From: Epilithonimonas vandammei
GTDB lineage: Bacteria > Bacteroidota > Bacteroidia > Flavobacteriales > Weeksellaceae
Length of the DNA: 64,000 bases
Direction of reading: 5' to 3'
NCBI RefSeq assembly: GCF_003860525.1
Contig: NZ_CP034161.1
Location: forward strand, 2,480,001 to 2,544,000
Shown here one piece after another: positions 44,379 to 54,000 of this stretch. The position numbers were made by a program, and so were the translations under genes. Each line of letters opens with the position of its first letter. Position 1 is the stretch's first letter. Under the pieces are notes generated by a model that saw only the letters and a program-made list of their open reading frames with translations, did no database searches and was not told the DNA's origin.

Positions 44379-44767
44379 AAGATTTTTCCGCAGAAATAAC
44401 GTACAAAACTTCCCGCTCTTCCGGAGCTGGCGGACAGAACGTGAATAAGGTAGAAACGGCGGTAACTGCGATTTGGAATGTGATGGAAAGTGCTGTTTTC
44501 AGGTTTGATGAAAAGCTCAGAATATCTGAAAAACTTAAAAACAGGATCAATTCCGAAGGACTGCTCCAGATGACCGCTTCGGAAAGCAGAACGCAGGTTC
44601 AGAATAAAAAAATCGTAACCGAAAAAATGCTGGATTTGGTAGAGAAAGCTTTGTTTGTTCCAAAAAAACGTTTGGCTACAAAACCATCGAAAGGCCAGAT
44701 CCAGAAAAGGATTGATAATAAAAAGAAATTATCCGAGAAAAAAGAAAACAGAAAATTTAGATTTTAA
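44375..44767 (+). CDS. arfB: Alternative ribosome-rescue factor ArfB (GGQ hydrolase)
   Basis: A 130-residue protein with the peptide-release motif GAGGQNVNKVET (GGQ at 19-21) and a basic C-terminal tail (KGQIQKRIDNKKKLSEKKEN) that in ArfB enters the empty mRNA channel. It hydrolyses peptidyl-tRNA on stalled ribosomes. The start overlaps the menE-like stop. Its 3' end overlaps the convergent DUF922 gene by 11 bases. Confidence 0.92.
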   Translation: MKDFSAEITYKTSRSSGAGGQNVNKVETAVTAIWNVMESAVFRFDEKLRISEKLKNRINSEGLLQMTASESRTQVQNKKIVTEKMLDLVEKALFVPKKRLATKPSKGQIQKRIDNKKKLSEKKENRKFRF

Positions 44768-45287
44768 ATTCTGACAATTTCTTTATTTCATCGTTGATTT
44801 TCGCAGTATATTCCAGTTGTTTTTCCCAGATTCTTCCGTGGCTGGTAACGTTTTCATAATCCTGCTGATAAACCTTGTAATCATCATAAATCCGGGTATA
44901 GTAATTATGCAGCATTTTAGCATCCATTGTTTTATCACTGATTAACTCCCGGAACTTTCTGGCAAATAATTCGGCTATATCAAAATGACTTTGCTCGTGC
45001 ATCAGTACAAAATCCGTTTTGTGATCTTCATGCGCCCAGGATTTTGAAGGCACAAAAAAGGCTTCTATTTTGACTTGTCTCGCAGTAAATTTTTTGGTTG
45101 AACTGTTTAGCAAGTAAGAGATTCCGCAAAAAGTTGTAGCCGCTGCTTTGGAAGATATCGGAATATCTTTTGACTGAAAATCGTCCCAGGCTAATTGCCT
45201 GTTTTCATTCCACGCCAATTTTTCCTGAGCAGATACCAGAGTCGCAAAACATAAAAAAACCAACATTGAAAATAGTCGTAACATCAT
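44757..45287 (-). CDS. DUF922-family secreted putative metalloprotease
   Basis: A 176-residue secreted protein: signal peptide MMLRLFSMLVFLCFATLVSA, then LAWDDFQSKDIP and a zinc-binding HEQSH at 97-101 (VLMHEQSHFDIAELFARKFR), the conserved core of DUF922. The HExxH motif suggests a periplasmic zinc protease, but no substrate is known. Confidence 0.85.
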   Translation of the reverse strand: MMLRLFSMLVFLCFATLVSAQEKLAWNENRQLAWDDFQSKDIPISSKAAATTFCGISYLLNSSTKKFTARQVKIEAFFVPSKSWAHEDHKTDFVLMHEQSHFDIAELFARKFRELISDKTMDAKMLHNYYTRIYDDYKVYQQDYENVTSHGRIWEKQLEYTAKINDEIKKLSEFKI

Positions 45288-45362
45288 TGTTAGATGTTTT
45301 TTTTCGATTAATGTTAATTTATTTGCGTAAAAAATGTATTTTTACCTCCCTCATTTTAAAAA

Positions 45363-45842
45363 ATGGAAAAAGAGATAACAATCAATTTTGAAGTAATCGC
45401 GAATTACGACCATCTTACTGATATAGAAAAAACACTTTTTGATAAAGCTAAAACCGTTCGTGCCCAGGCATACGCGCCTTATTCCAACTTCTGGGTGGGC
45501 TGTGCGGTTCTATTGGAAAACGGTGAAATCATCACAGGAAGTAATCAGGAAAATGCCGCATATCCGTCCGGATTATGTGCCGAGAGAACCACTATTTTCT
45601 GGACTTCTGCTAATTTTCCGGGTGTTAAGATCAAAAAACTGTTCGTAATTGGTGCACCAAAAGAAGCGCTCACTTCCACACCCATTCCGCCTTGCGGCTC
45701 TTGCAGACAGTCCATTTTGGAGTACGAGTCCAAGCAGAAAGAAGGCATCGAAATCTACTTTGCATCATTAGATGGAGAAATTTATAAAACCAAATCCATT
45801 AGAGATTTACTTCCATTTTCCTTTGACGCCAGCTATTTGTAA
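45363..45842 (+). CDS. cdd: Cytidine deaminase
   Basis: A 159-residue enzyme converting cytidine and deoxycytidine to uridines in pyrimidine salvage. Zinc and catalytic residues are intact: C72-A-E74 in GLCAERTT and C111/C114 in PPCGSCRQ, the three-Cys arrangement of tetrameric enzymes. AYAPYSNFWVGCAV binds substrate. It is transcribed alone, divergently from the DUF922 gene. Confidence 0.94.
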   Translation: MEKEITINFEVIANYDHLTDIEKTLFDKAKTVRAQAYAPYSNFWVGCAVLLENGEIITGSNQENAAYPSGLCAERTTIFWTSANFPGVKIKKLFVIGAPKEALTSTPIPPCGSCRQSILEYESKQKEGIEIYFASLDGEIYKTKSIRDLLPFSFDASYL

Positions 45843-45899
45843 TTTTTAGGAGCACGACTTTTGTAGTTTTGACAGAAGCTTGCAGCCTGCTGTCCACTG

Positions 45900-45975
45900 T
45901 ATCTTTTTTGTCATTGCGAACGACCTGAAGCAATCTGTAGAACATTTCAACAATCGCAATAACAAAAAAGGATGC
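45900..45975. repeat. Dispersed intergenic inverted repeat
   Basis: ATCTTTTTTGTCATTGCGA at 45901 onward pairs with TCGCAATAACAAAAAAGGAT (45954-45973) with one mismatch. Flanks include GCAGCCTGCTGTCC. The word CATTGCGA...GAAGCAATCT is a common intergenic signature in this group, from memory. Confidence 0.6.
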
Positions 45976-46057
45976 CGTTCCCATCAGGGCTATGTTGAGG
46001 ATTTGTCTTTTCTTTCGAATTTTTTTTTAACCCAGATTCCGCATTAGAAAATAAACA

Positions 46058-46290
46058 GTCCCAAAGGGACGATTTAATAAAGGATAGGATGAAATCCTAT
46101 TAATAAAAAATAAAATTAATTTTTTGCAGCAGGGAAACTCCTTTGGAGTTTTATCTGTGTAGAAAAATATCCAAAACCAATCTGCGTTCCATAGGAACGC
46201 TATCTGTAGTGTTTTATTTGTTTGTTATTATAGCGCACCGGGCTTAATTTCTTATTGTGTTTACACAGATTCTGCTCCTATAAAGGAGCA
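46058..46290. repeat. Array of five short hairpins behind cdd
   Basis: Five compact dyads lie within 233 bases: GTCCCAAAGGGAC (46058), ATAGGATGAAATCCTAT (46084), AAACTCCTTTGGAGTTT (46135), GCGTTCCATAGGAACGC (46184) and TGCTCCTATAAAGGAGCA (46273). All have 5-7-bp stems of the form xxTCC...GGAxx or the complement. No coding frame is seen. They look like a mixed cluster of REP-like units. Confidence 0.7.
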
Positions 46291-46341
46291 ATTTTATCAT
46301 TTTCGGAGGTTTAATACAACCGGCTATTGCGTAATTTGGGT

Positions 46342-47445
46342 TTAAATCTCAAAAATCTTACTCTCCTCGCTGATTCTTCGGACTACGTTTTCTGTCCGCT
46401 CCTTATGCGTATCCGTTATAAAGATCTGCCCAAAACTTTCTTTATTCACCAATTCTATCAATTGGGAAACGCGGGTATCATCCAGCTTGTCAAAAATATC
46501 ATCCAGAAGAAGGATCGGAGATTTTCCAGTCAATTCCTTGATTCGGTTGATTTGAGCTAATTTTAAGGCGATTAAAAATGATTTCTGCTGACCCTGAGAA
46601 CCTATTTTTTTGATAGAATTCCCATTCATTTCAAATAACAAATCATCTTTATGTGTTCCTTTTGAGGTGTAGGTCAAAGCTCTGTCTTTGTCAATGGAAC
46701 TGGCTAAAAGCTCCTTAAAAAACCTGTCTGGCTGAGCGGAGTCTAAGCCATCCAAAAGATGAGATTCATAAATAACATTCACGATTTCTTTTCCACCAGA
46801 AATTATTTCGTAGAAATGCTGAGAAATAGGATTCAGTTTTTCCACAAAGTCTTTTCTTTTGTCAAAAATTCTGGTTCCGAATCTGGAAATCGGATCATCA
46901 TAAATCTCCAGAGAATCTTTGTCAAACATTCTGTTCTTTGCAAAATGTTTTAATAAAGCATTTCTCTGCTGAATGGTTTTCTGATACTGAATCAAATCAA
47001 AAAGATAAGAGGAATCGGTCTGAGAAATCATCGCATCCAGAAATTTTCTTCGGCTTTCTCCAGAATCGGAAATCAAATTGGAATCGTAAGGCGAAATCAT
47101 CACACTTGGGAGATAACCAATATGATCAGCCAATCTATCGTAGCTTTTATCATTTTTCTTAATGACTTTTTTGGATTCTTTTGGCTGCAGAATTTTGATG
47201 ATGTCTTCTTTTTCATCATTCTGGATTTCTGCCTCAATCGCAAAAAAATCTTCATCAGATCTAATGTTATTGAGGTCCGAATTACCGAGAAAACTCTTAC
47301 CAACAGAAAGATAATGGAGTGCATCCAAAACATTGGTTTTACCTACGCCATTATTTCCCACAAAACAGTTGATTTGCGGCGAAAATTCGAAAGTTTTACC
47401 TGAGTGATTTTTGAAATTGATAAGTGAAAGTTTGTTGATAATCAT
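46342..47445 (-). CDS. recF: DNA replication and repair protein RecF
   Basis: A 367-residue SMC-like ATPase that helps load RecA at gaps. Walker A GNNGVGKT at residues 30-37, the signature GSQGQQKSFLIALKLAQ and Walker B ILLLDDIFDKLD are intact. MIINKLSLINFKNHSGKTFE is the typical N-terminus. The start codon overlaps the stop of a ParE-like toxin gene by four bases, so recF is read from a transcript shared with a toxin-antitoxin pair. No dnaA, dnaN or gyrB is adjacent. Confidence 0.95.
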   Translation of the reverse strand: MIINKLSLINFKNHSGKTFEFSPQINCFVGNNGVGKTNVLDALHYLSVGKSFLGNSDLNNIRSDEDFFAIEAEIQNDEKEDIIKILQPKESKKVIKKNDKSYDRLADHIGYLPSVMISPYDSNLISDSGESRRKFLDAMISQTDSSYLFDLIQYQKTIQQRNALLKHFAKNRMFDKDSLEIYDDPISRFGTRIFDKRKDFVEKLNPISQHFYEIISGGKEIVNVIYESHLLDGLDSAQPDRFFKELLASSIDKDRALTYTSKGTHKDDLLFEMNGNSIKKIGSQGQQKSFLIALKLAQINRIKELTGKSPILLLDDIFDKLDDTRVSQLIELVNKESFGQIFITDTHKERTENVVRRISEESKIFEI

Positions 47446-47750
47446 AATCCTAAAAGTTTTTTCAATTTACTAGGATTTTGACGATTATCCCAAACAGAAA
47501 TGATATAAAGTAATTCTTCTTCTGACCTATAAACCAATCCGTAATTCTCAAAAAGCAAAATTCTGTACGGTTTAAAATCGGTTTCAATGCCAATAAATGG
47601 ATTAGATTTTAATAAATCAATTTTTTGATAAATAATAAGATTTAATTTTTTAGAATAATGATTACTTTTATTTTTCTTATTCCAGTAATCAAATATGACG
47701 TCCCTCTCTCTTCTTGCAAGCGTTGTCCATACTATTTTTACTTCATCCAT
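47442..47750 (-). CDS. RelE/ParE-family toxin
   Basis: A 102-residue protein with the ParE fold pattern: VKIVWTTLARRERDVIFDYW at the N-terminus, LLKSNPFIGIETDFKPYRIL in the centre and YGLVYRSEEELLYIISVWDN at the end. ParE toxins inhibit gyrase and RelE toxins cleave mRNA; the class is not resolved here. It is preceded by a small antitoxin gene that overlaps it by 13 bases and followed by recF. Confidence 0.85.
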   Translation of the reverse strand: MDEVKIVWTTLARRERDVIFDYWNKKNKSNHYSKKLNLIIYQKIDLLKSNPFIGIETDFKPYRILLFENYGLVYRSEEELLYIISVWDNRQNPSKLKKLLGL

Positions 47751-47983
47751 TCTTCGTCCAATTTTCTTAGCTCGTCATCAGAAATTGTTCTCCCATATTT
47801 TATATCTTCTTCTGCAATAAGAATTAATTCTTTTTGATTTTCAGACAAAATATATTTATCAGAATGCTCTTGAGGTTCAACGGACAAAAAAAGATTTTCA
47901 ATGGCTTGTAGAAAATTGACATTTTTAGTTGAAAAGATTCTCTCTACCAATTTTGTTCTTAGTGCTTCAATATTTTCCATCAC
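47738..47983 (-). CDS. Antitoxin paired with the ParE-like toxin
   Basis: An 81-residue acidic protein (MMENIEALRTKLVERIFSTK...LILIAEEDIKYGRTISDDEL). The C-terminal part with GRTISDDELRKLDEEWM is typical of flavobacterial antitoxins that wrap around ParE-type toxins. It overlaps the toxin gene by 13 bases. There is no clear DNA-binding domain. Confidence 0.8.
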   Translation of the reverse strand: MMENIEALRTKLVERIFSTKNVNFLQAIENLFLSVEPQEHSDKYILSENQKELILIAEEDIKYGRTISDDELRKLDEEWMK

Positions 47984-48023
47984 TCAAAAATTTATGTAAA
48001 GATAAAACTTCTTAATTACAAAA

Positions 48024-49817
48024 TCAATTCCCAAAATTGACGAAATGAGGAACTTCTGCGGCAAAAGAATTCATTGGCATCATATTATTTCTGTAGCTGT
48101 TAAAATCAAAAGCAGAACTATTATCAAAAGGAACTTTTGGATAATACATCAATGAAAGTTGTATCCGATTGAACACCAGATAAGGATTGTTAATTAATAC
48201 ACCAATCCCAATTTTTGTATTGACATTGGTCTTCAAGAGTTTTTCTTGTGGCATTCCCAGCCAGCCAAAGGCAGTTGTGATGTACGGACTGAAGTGGAAG
48301 TTTTTCCAGGTTTTATTGATGAAAAGCTGAAGTTGGTATCTTAAAACCAATTTTTTAGTTCCAATGTAATCATAATTATATACAGGAAATTCATCTTGAG
48401 CAGAAAGGTTAATCCGGTCTCTGTAAGAATAATTGTTTCGTGGGTTTCCCAATGCTAGCGTCGGTGAAAAAAAATGCCGAACCTTAGCAAATTTCCAATC
48501 CATCAGATTAGTAAAGTATATTCCGTCTACCCGAAATGCATCGCGATTAATTTGTTCTTCATTAAAAAAACGTCCAAACTGTGCTTTGATATTGAAATAT
48601 CCGATGTTTGTAAAATCGCCGTAAGCAGCAGAAATTCCTGCGTAAGGAACAACTTCCTTGCTTCTCGATAGTAAACCTGCGGTCAGACTCAATGAATTCC
48701 CATACGGTATATCTTCCGGCAGATCATACTGAAAAACCTGCTGCTGAACAGAAAATTTCCTCTGAATAAATCCTGCTGACGCCAAAAAACTATTGTAGGA
48801 ACGGAAATACTTTAACTCGTCTATTCCCGGACTGTCTTTATATTGATAATTCTGAAATCTTCCTATCAAAGCAATGTTACTGGATATCCTTTCATCCGAA
48901 TTTGCCGAAACAGGAATCTGATAACCGCCCCAGAGATCCTGGCTATAAACTTTGATCTGGACTGCAGGAAATGCAGAAAGGTCTTCCATTGGCAAGGCTA
49001 CGTTTCTCATAAAATATTCGAAGGTAAAACCGCCTGCCCACTTGGTAAGTGGGGAGAAAAAATCTCTTTTTGCACTTACATTGATTCTTTCATTTTTGAA
49101 AAAATCACGCTCGCCGAGGATCTGAGCATTGATATAACTTCCGAAAAGATTATTGGCAAGATAGCTTCCATAAAAATAATCCTGTTTTTCCTTGGAATCA
49201 TTTCGGTAAAGAATATCGACTTCGTGCCCAAGCCCTAGCAGGTTTTCTTCTGTTACACCTAATCCAATTTTACTTCCAGAATAGCTTAGTCTCGGTTTTA
49301 GACTCCAGGAATCCAAAACTTTGACTGCCACATCAACAGAATCGCTGGAGCTGTTTTCTACAGAAATATTGACTCGATTCACAAAATTCATCTGTCGAAG
49401 CAGACGTTCGGATTCGTAGAGTTTCTGTGCATTATATGCTTCTCCTTTTCTGAATAACAAATAGTTATTAACCGTGGATATTCTGGTATTGGAATGAAGA
49501 TGATTTGTAAACCAATCGTACCATTTAGATTTTTCTTTTTTTTCCTTTGTATTATATCCAAATGGGTCTATGGTTTCAATCCTCACATTGCGAATAAATT
49601 TTCCGTCATAGGATTCCTGAGACTGTTTTTCTTTTCTGGAAGATACAGAAGCTGAGTCTGCCTCACGACGAAATATGAAACGGTGCAGGAATTTTGTAAA
49701 CTTCCTTTTATCAGAAAATTCTTCAATTTTATAATAAAGCGAATCTTTTCCTTCCTGAGCATTAGCAAAAGAAAAGCAACTTAAAACGAAAATAAAAATC
49801 AGAATCGATTTGTTCAT
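48024..49817 (-). CDS. Outer-membrane beta-barrel protein with POTRA-like N-terminus
   Basis: A 597-residue protein from ATG 49817 (MNKSILIFIFVLSCFSFANA signal peptide); 16 codons upstream are also open but would precede the leader. Residues ~85-180 (FIRNVRIETIDPFGYNT, YLLFRKGEAYNAQKLYESER, VNRVNISVENSSSDSVDVAV) resemble a POTRA domain. The remainder is barrel strands ending in FVNFGN with a terminal aromatic context. It resembles BamA/TamA-superfamily or flavobacterial surface-antigen proteins. No partner gene is adjacent. Confidence 0.75.
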   Translation of the reverse strand: MNKSILIFIFVLSCFSFANAQEGKDSLYYKIEEFSDKRKFTKFLHRFIFRREADSASVSSRKEKQSQESYDGKFIRNVRIETIDPFGYNTKEKKEKSKWYDWFTNHLHSNTRISTVNNYLLFRKGEAYNAQKLYESERLLRQMNFVNRVNISVENSSSDSVDVAVKVLDSWSLKPRLSYSGSKIGLGVTEENLLGLGHEVDILYRNDSKEKQDYFYGSYLANNLFGSYINAQILGERDFFKNERINVSAKRDFFSPLTKWAGGFTFEYFMRNVALPMEDLSAFPAVQIKVYSQDLWGGYQIPVSANSDERISSNIALIGRFQNYQYKDSPGIDELKYFRSYNSFLASAGFIQRKFSVQQQVFQYDLPEDIPYGNSLSLTAGLLSRSKEVVPYAGISAAYGDFTNIGYFNIKAQFGRFFNEEQINRDAFRVDGIYFTNLMDWKFAKVRHFFSPTLALGNPRNNYSYRDRINLSAQDEFPVYNYDYIGTKKLVLRYQLQLFINKTWKNFHFSPYITTAFGWLGMPQEKLLKTNVNTKIGIGVLINNPYLVFNRIQLSLMYYPKVPFDNSSAFDFNSYRNNMMPMNSFAAEVPHFVNFGN

Positions 49818-49850
49818 CAATAATCGGAAAAATATTTTAAAGATAAATAA

Positions 49851-49968
49851 ACAACATAGGCACAATAGATTTATTTCATCTAATTAAAAAGATTAAATAG
49901 TTGCAACTATTTAATCTTAAATTATCAATCAACCAAGTATTATTAAACTATGTGTCTATGTGGTTTAA
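49851..49968. repeat. Dispersed inverted repeat (CACATAG family), copy 3
   Basis: The right end CTATGTGTCTATGTGGTTT is intact and the left end (AACATAGGCACAATAG) is diverged. The centre contains a perfect 30-base palindrome at 49889-49918 with arms AAGATTAAATAGTT and AACTATTTAATCTT around GC. Confidence 0.8.
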
Positions 49969-49991
49969 AGTAAAATTCAACAAAATCTGTA

Positions 49992-50756
49992 TTAGCAATT
50001 TATAAGCCAATGCACGAAAAGCCATAACAAAGGTAATCCGCTACAACTTTCAACCAAAAAACTAAAATAAGCTTCCCGATTATCATTTTCTGAAAAATAA
50101 ATTAATAAAAAAGTGATAATTGTAGTCAATAAAAAACACAGTGAAAAAATCAAATCCAGATAAGAAATACTCAACAAACTTGAAATGAAAACTAAAGCAT
50201 AAGCTAAAAATTTAGTTTTTTGAATCCCAATCAGAATCGGGAAAGTTACCACATCATCACTTTTCATATCTCTTATGTCAAAAGGTAAAACCAAAGCCGA
50301 AATAAATAACCAAGTAATAAAAAATATTGCAAGATTAAAGTGAGACAAAATCAACCAAGAATTGATTAAAGCCCAAGTCAATCCAACGTAAAATATTTTT
50401 AGTAATGGGATTTTCCTGATGAATTTCTCCAAGAAAAAGGAATTGTAAAGCAAACCCAAAACAACTATAATTGCCCATTTTAAAAGTCTGTATTCGTTAT
50501 GATTTTTGAGAATGAGAATGACGCTGATAATTCCACAGATGCAATTGAAAATCAGAATCTTGAGAAACTTCTTTTTGTCGTACTGATATTTGGTATAAAG
50601 ATAACCGCTGAAATAAGTGATGAATATCAACAGCAAAGTCGGCCAACGGAATATCTTTTGCTCCAGCATAAAAAAACCAGCCAGAAAAGTTCCCATTAAT
50701 GAAACATAAACCTGACTGTCAATGAGATATTTTTTTGCTAAATTTAAAATCAACAT
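49992..50756 (-). CDS. UbiA-like prenyltransferase family membrane protein
   Basis: A 254-residue protein of seven to nine membrane helices. LPFDIRDMKSDDVVTFPILI is close to the second aspartate motif of UbiA-type prenyltransferases (DxRDxxxD). The first motif (NDxxDxxxD) is not evident; YLYTKYQYDKKK stands in its place. It could transfer a prenyl chain in quinone or lipid synthesis, or be a degenerate relative. No quinone genes are adjacent. Confidence 0.65.
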   Translation of the reverse strand: MLILNLAKKYLIDSQVYVSLMGTFLAGFFMLEQKIFRWPTLLLIFITYFSGYLYTKYQYDKKKFLKILIFNCICGIISVILILKNHNEYRLLKWAIIVVLGLLYNSFFLEKFIRKIPLLKIFYVGLTWALINSWLILSHFNLAIFFITWLFISALVLPFDIRDMKSDDVVTFPILIGIQKTKFLAYALVFISSLLSISYLDLIFSLCFLLTTIITFLLIYFSENDNREAYFSFLVESCSGLPLLWLFVHWLINC

Positions 50757-50813
50757 TTTACTTTAACAAATGTCGGAAAAATTGTTCTAAATAAATAAAA
50801 TCTTCAAAAAGCT

Positions 50814-50929
50814 AAAACCACATAGACACATAAAAAAATGAATTATTAGTCTTGAAAATATAAAATAGAAATAAATGTCTAACTATTTAATCTTAAAAAT
50901 TTGAAAAAACTATGTGCCTATGTGGTTAT
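50814..50929. repeat. Dispersed inverted repeat (CACATAG family), copy 4
   Basis: AAAACCACATAGACACATA at the left end mirrors CTATGTGCCTATGTGGTT at the right end. AACTATTTAATCTTAAA in the centre equals half of the copy 3 palindrome. Confidence 0.8.
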
Positions 50930-51044
50930 TAATTTTAATAGACTTTACATTTCAAAAAAATTAGTTCCCTTTCCAACCTTACGATAAAATAATGCATCTT
51001 TATAAAGTGATTCAGTCACTCATTCAAAAAAATACAATCTACAT

Positions 51045-54000
51045 ATGAAAATCCTAAAATCCTTATTAGTATTCTTATTGATATTTGCTACTATGAATTT
51101 TTCCGCTCAAAACTATTACGACCAGCAATGGAAAAAAATCGAAGACAATTATAAAAAAGGAACTTACAAATCCAATCTTCCGATTATTCTGGAAATACAA
51201 AATCAAGCTTTGAAAGACAACAATGCCATTCAAATCATCAAATCTTTGAAAGCTGAATTCAGTATTACAAAGCAGACTTATGATGATACGAAGAATGACG
51301 AAAATTCAAAATTCTTTGCGAAACTTCAAAGCACGGAAACTAAATTAAAGGGCGATGAAAAACAATTATTTCATCTTCTGACTTTAGAATTTATCAAAGA
51401 TTATTATCAGAATAATTCCTGGAAAATCAATCAGAAAACCAATATTGACACTTCGACTTCGCTCAGTGCAGAGCAATATTTAGAGCAAATCGAAACTTGG
51501 AGCAAGCTGGATTTCAAAAATTATTTGTCGAAGAATTATTCAGAATTAGAAAAAGAAAACTCTGCTTTGAAGAAAATATCGATGCAGAAATACAAGGAAA
51601 TCTTTGACGAATCTGATAATCTAGATTATTTTCCGACACTTTCCGATTGGTATAATTACAATTATATTGAGTTCTTAAGAAATCAAAACCTCTTCACTCC
51701 GAATGAATTGAAATTGAATTCGACAAAAATAAATTCCATTTTTGATTCGGAAATTGCTTCACTTTCTGGTAATTCTCAATTGTATTTTAAACATCAGAAA
51801 ATCAATTATCAATGTGAATTAAATAATTGCAAAGACAAATTTGCTCAACTTGAAAAGCTGGTTGAAGACGAATCGGTGAAAGGCGATTACAAAGTCCTGA
51901 TTATTGATGATATGATTGAGATTCTTCAGCAAAAAGAAGATTATAAGCTGGCTTTGATTTGGGCCAATGATGCCAAAGAACTCTATCCCAAATCGAAGTT
52001 CCTGAACAACATCACGAACAAAGAAAATCAGATTAAAAACCCGCAACTTAATATCTTTTATGAGAATGAAACTCAATCCAACAAACCGATTCACATTGTT
52101 GCAGAAGGAAAAAATGTACGGCAATTTTCACTGAACATTTATGAAGTGAAAGATGATACGCAAGGTTTTCTGAATTATGTTTTTGATTCTTACAAAACGC
52201 CATTTGCGAAAGTGAAAAAATCGTTGGTAAGAAAAGACCAATTCACGCTTCCAGAATCTTTTGATTTCAAAACACACAAAACATCTTTGGAACTGAAAGC
52301 ACTACCAGCAGGAATTTATTTGGCAGAATATGTTGTGGAAAATTCGGTTAAGAGTAATTTTTATTTCATCGTTTCTGATTCGAAAATTATTTTTTCTAAA
52401 AAAGATGCCCTTCTACCTTTCGACAAGCTCAAGACAGGCTTAGCTCAGGATGACAATTCTGGTGGAAATATTCTGAAACTCGTCAACAACGAAAACGGAA
52501 AAGCTTTTGCCAACGAAAACCTTGAAATTGTTGAATATGTAAGAGGAAAACCAATCGTAAAACATTCTGTGAAAACCGATGCTTCCGGAAATTTTAAATT
52601 TCCAAATTCTGAGAACAAAGAATATTACAGAAATTTTCTTGTGAAAAACGGAAGCAATTATTCGATGATAAATGTTTATGGTTATGATAACGGAAATCGA
52701 AACAAATCTGAAAATCAAGAATCTGCACAAATTTTCCTCGACAGAAAAATCTATCGCCCTGGACAAATTGTTTATTTTAAAGTCATTGCTACAGGAATTA
52801 ATGGTGAAACTCAGAAAGTAAAAACTCTGGAAAAAGTTCCATTGAATATTACTTTGAACGACGCCAACGGCGAAAAATTACAAACTCTGAAATTGACAAC
52901 CAACGAATTTGGTTCGGTTAACGGCAGTTTCACACTTCCTAAAAATAAGCTGAATGGAAATTTCAATATTGAAGTTGATAACGAAGATGATAATTCTGAT
53001 TATAATATTTCTGGTTACACGGATTTTAATGTCGAAGAATACAAACGTCCGAAATTTGAAGTAACATTTGACCCGATTAAAGACGAATATAAATATGGCC
53101 AAACCATTGAATTGAAAGGAAAAGCAATGATGTTTTCCGGTGTTCCTTTGAGCAATTCGACAGTTAACTATGAAATCAAAAAGCAGAATATCCGTTGGAG
53201 ATATTTCTGGTGGTATCCTCGTGGAAATGATAACGAAAATTCAATTCTTGGAGATGTAAAAACCAACGAAAAGGGAGAATTTACCATCAAAATCGAGTTG
53301 AAAAAAGATGAAACGCTGGACGGAATCCAGATTGATAATTATGCGGTCAACGCTTCTGTTACGGACATCAATGGAGAAACACAATCTGCAAACACCAACG
53401 TGAAAGTAGCTTCGGTTTCTCATTATATCACGGCAAATGAAATCGGAAATACTTTTTCCGACGAAGCTGTAAAACTAAATGTTGATACTAAAAATTACAA
53501 CGACCAAGTTCTGAAAAAATCTTACAACGTAAAACTGGAAAAACTGGCAGAGCCAAAACAGATTTTCAGGGATAATTTTGCATCTGCAGTTCAGGATCTG
53601 CCAAAACTCTCTAAGGAAGAATTTGTACAGAAATTTCCTCACGACAGATTTGATAAAAATGATGACGTGAAGAATTGGAAAATTGAAAAACAATTGATTA
53701 ATCGAATTGAAAATCCATCAACCGACAACCAACAACTAACAACTAATTTAGATTTGGGTAAAATAGAAGCTGGTACTTACAAACTTCAACTTTACAATAT
53801 CGAAGGAAAAGACACGATAAAAACGGAACAATTCTTCAAAGTTTGGGATAAAAAATCGTTGGGACAAAATCAAAATCCATTCTTGGAAGTGATTAAACCA
53901 ACACAAGATTTCAAACGAGGTGAAAAAGCAAAAGTGTTTGTTTATTCAGCGATTCCTGATGCTGTGGTCAACATTTTCATTCAAAATGGAAAAGGCGAAA

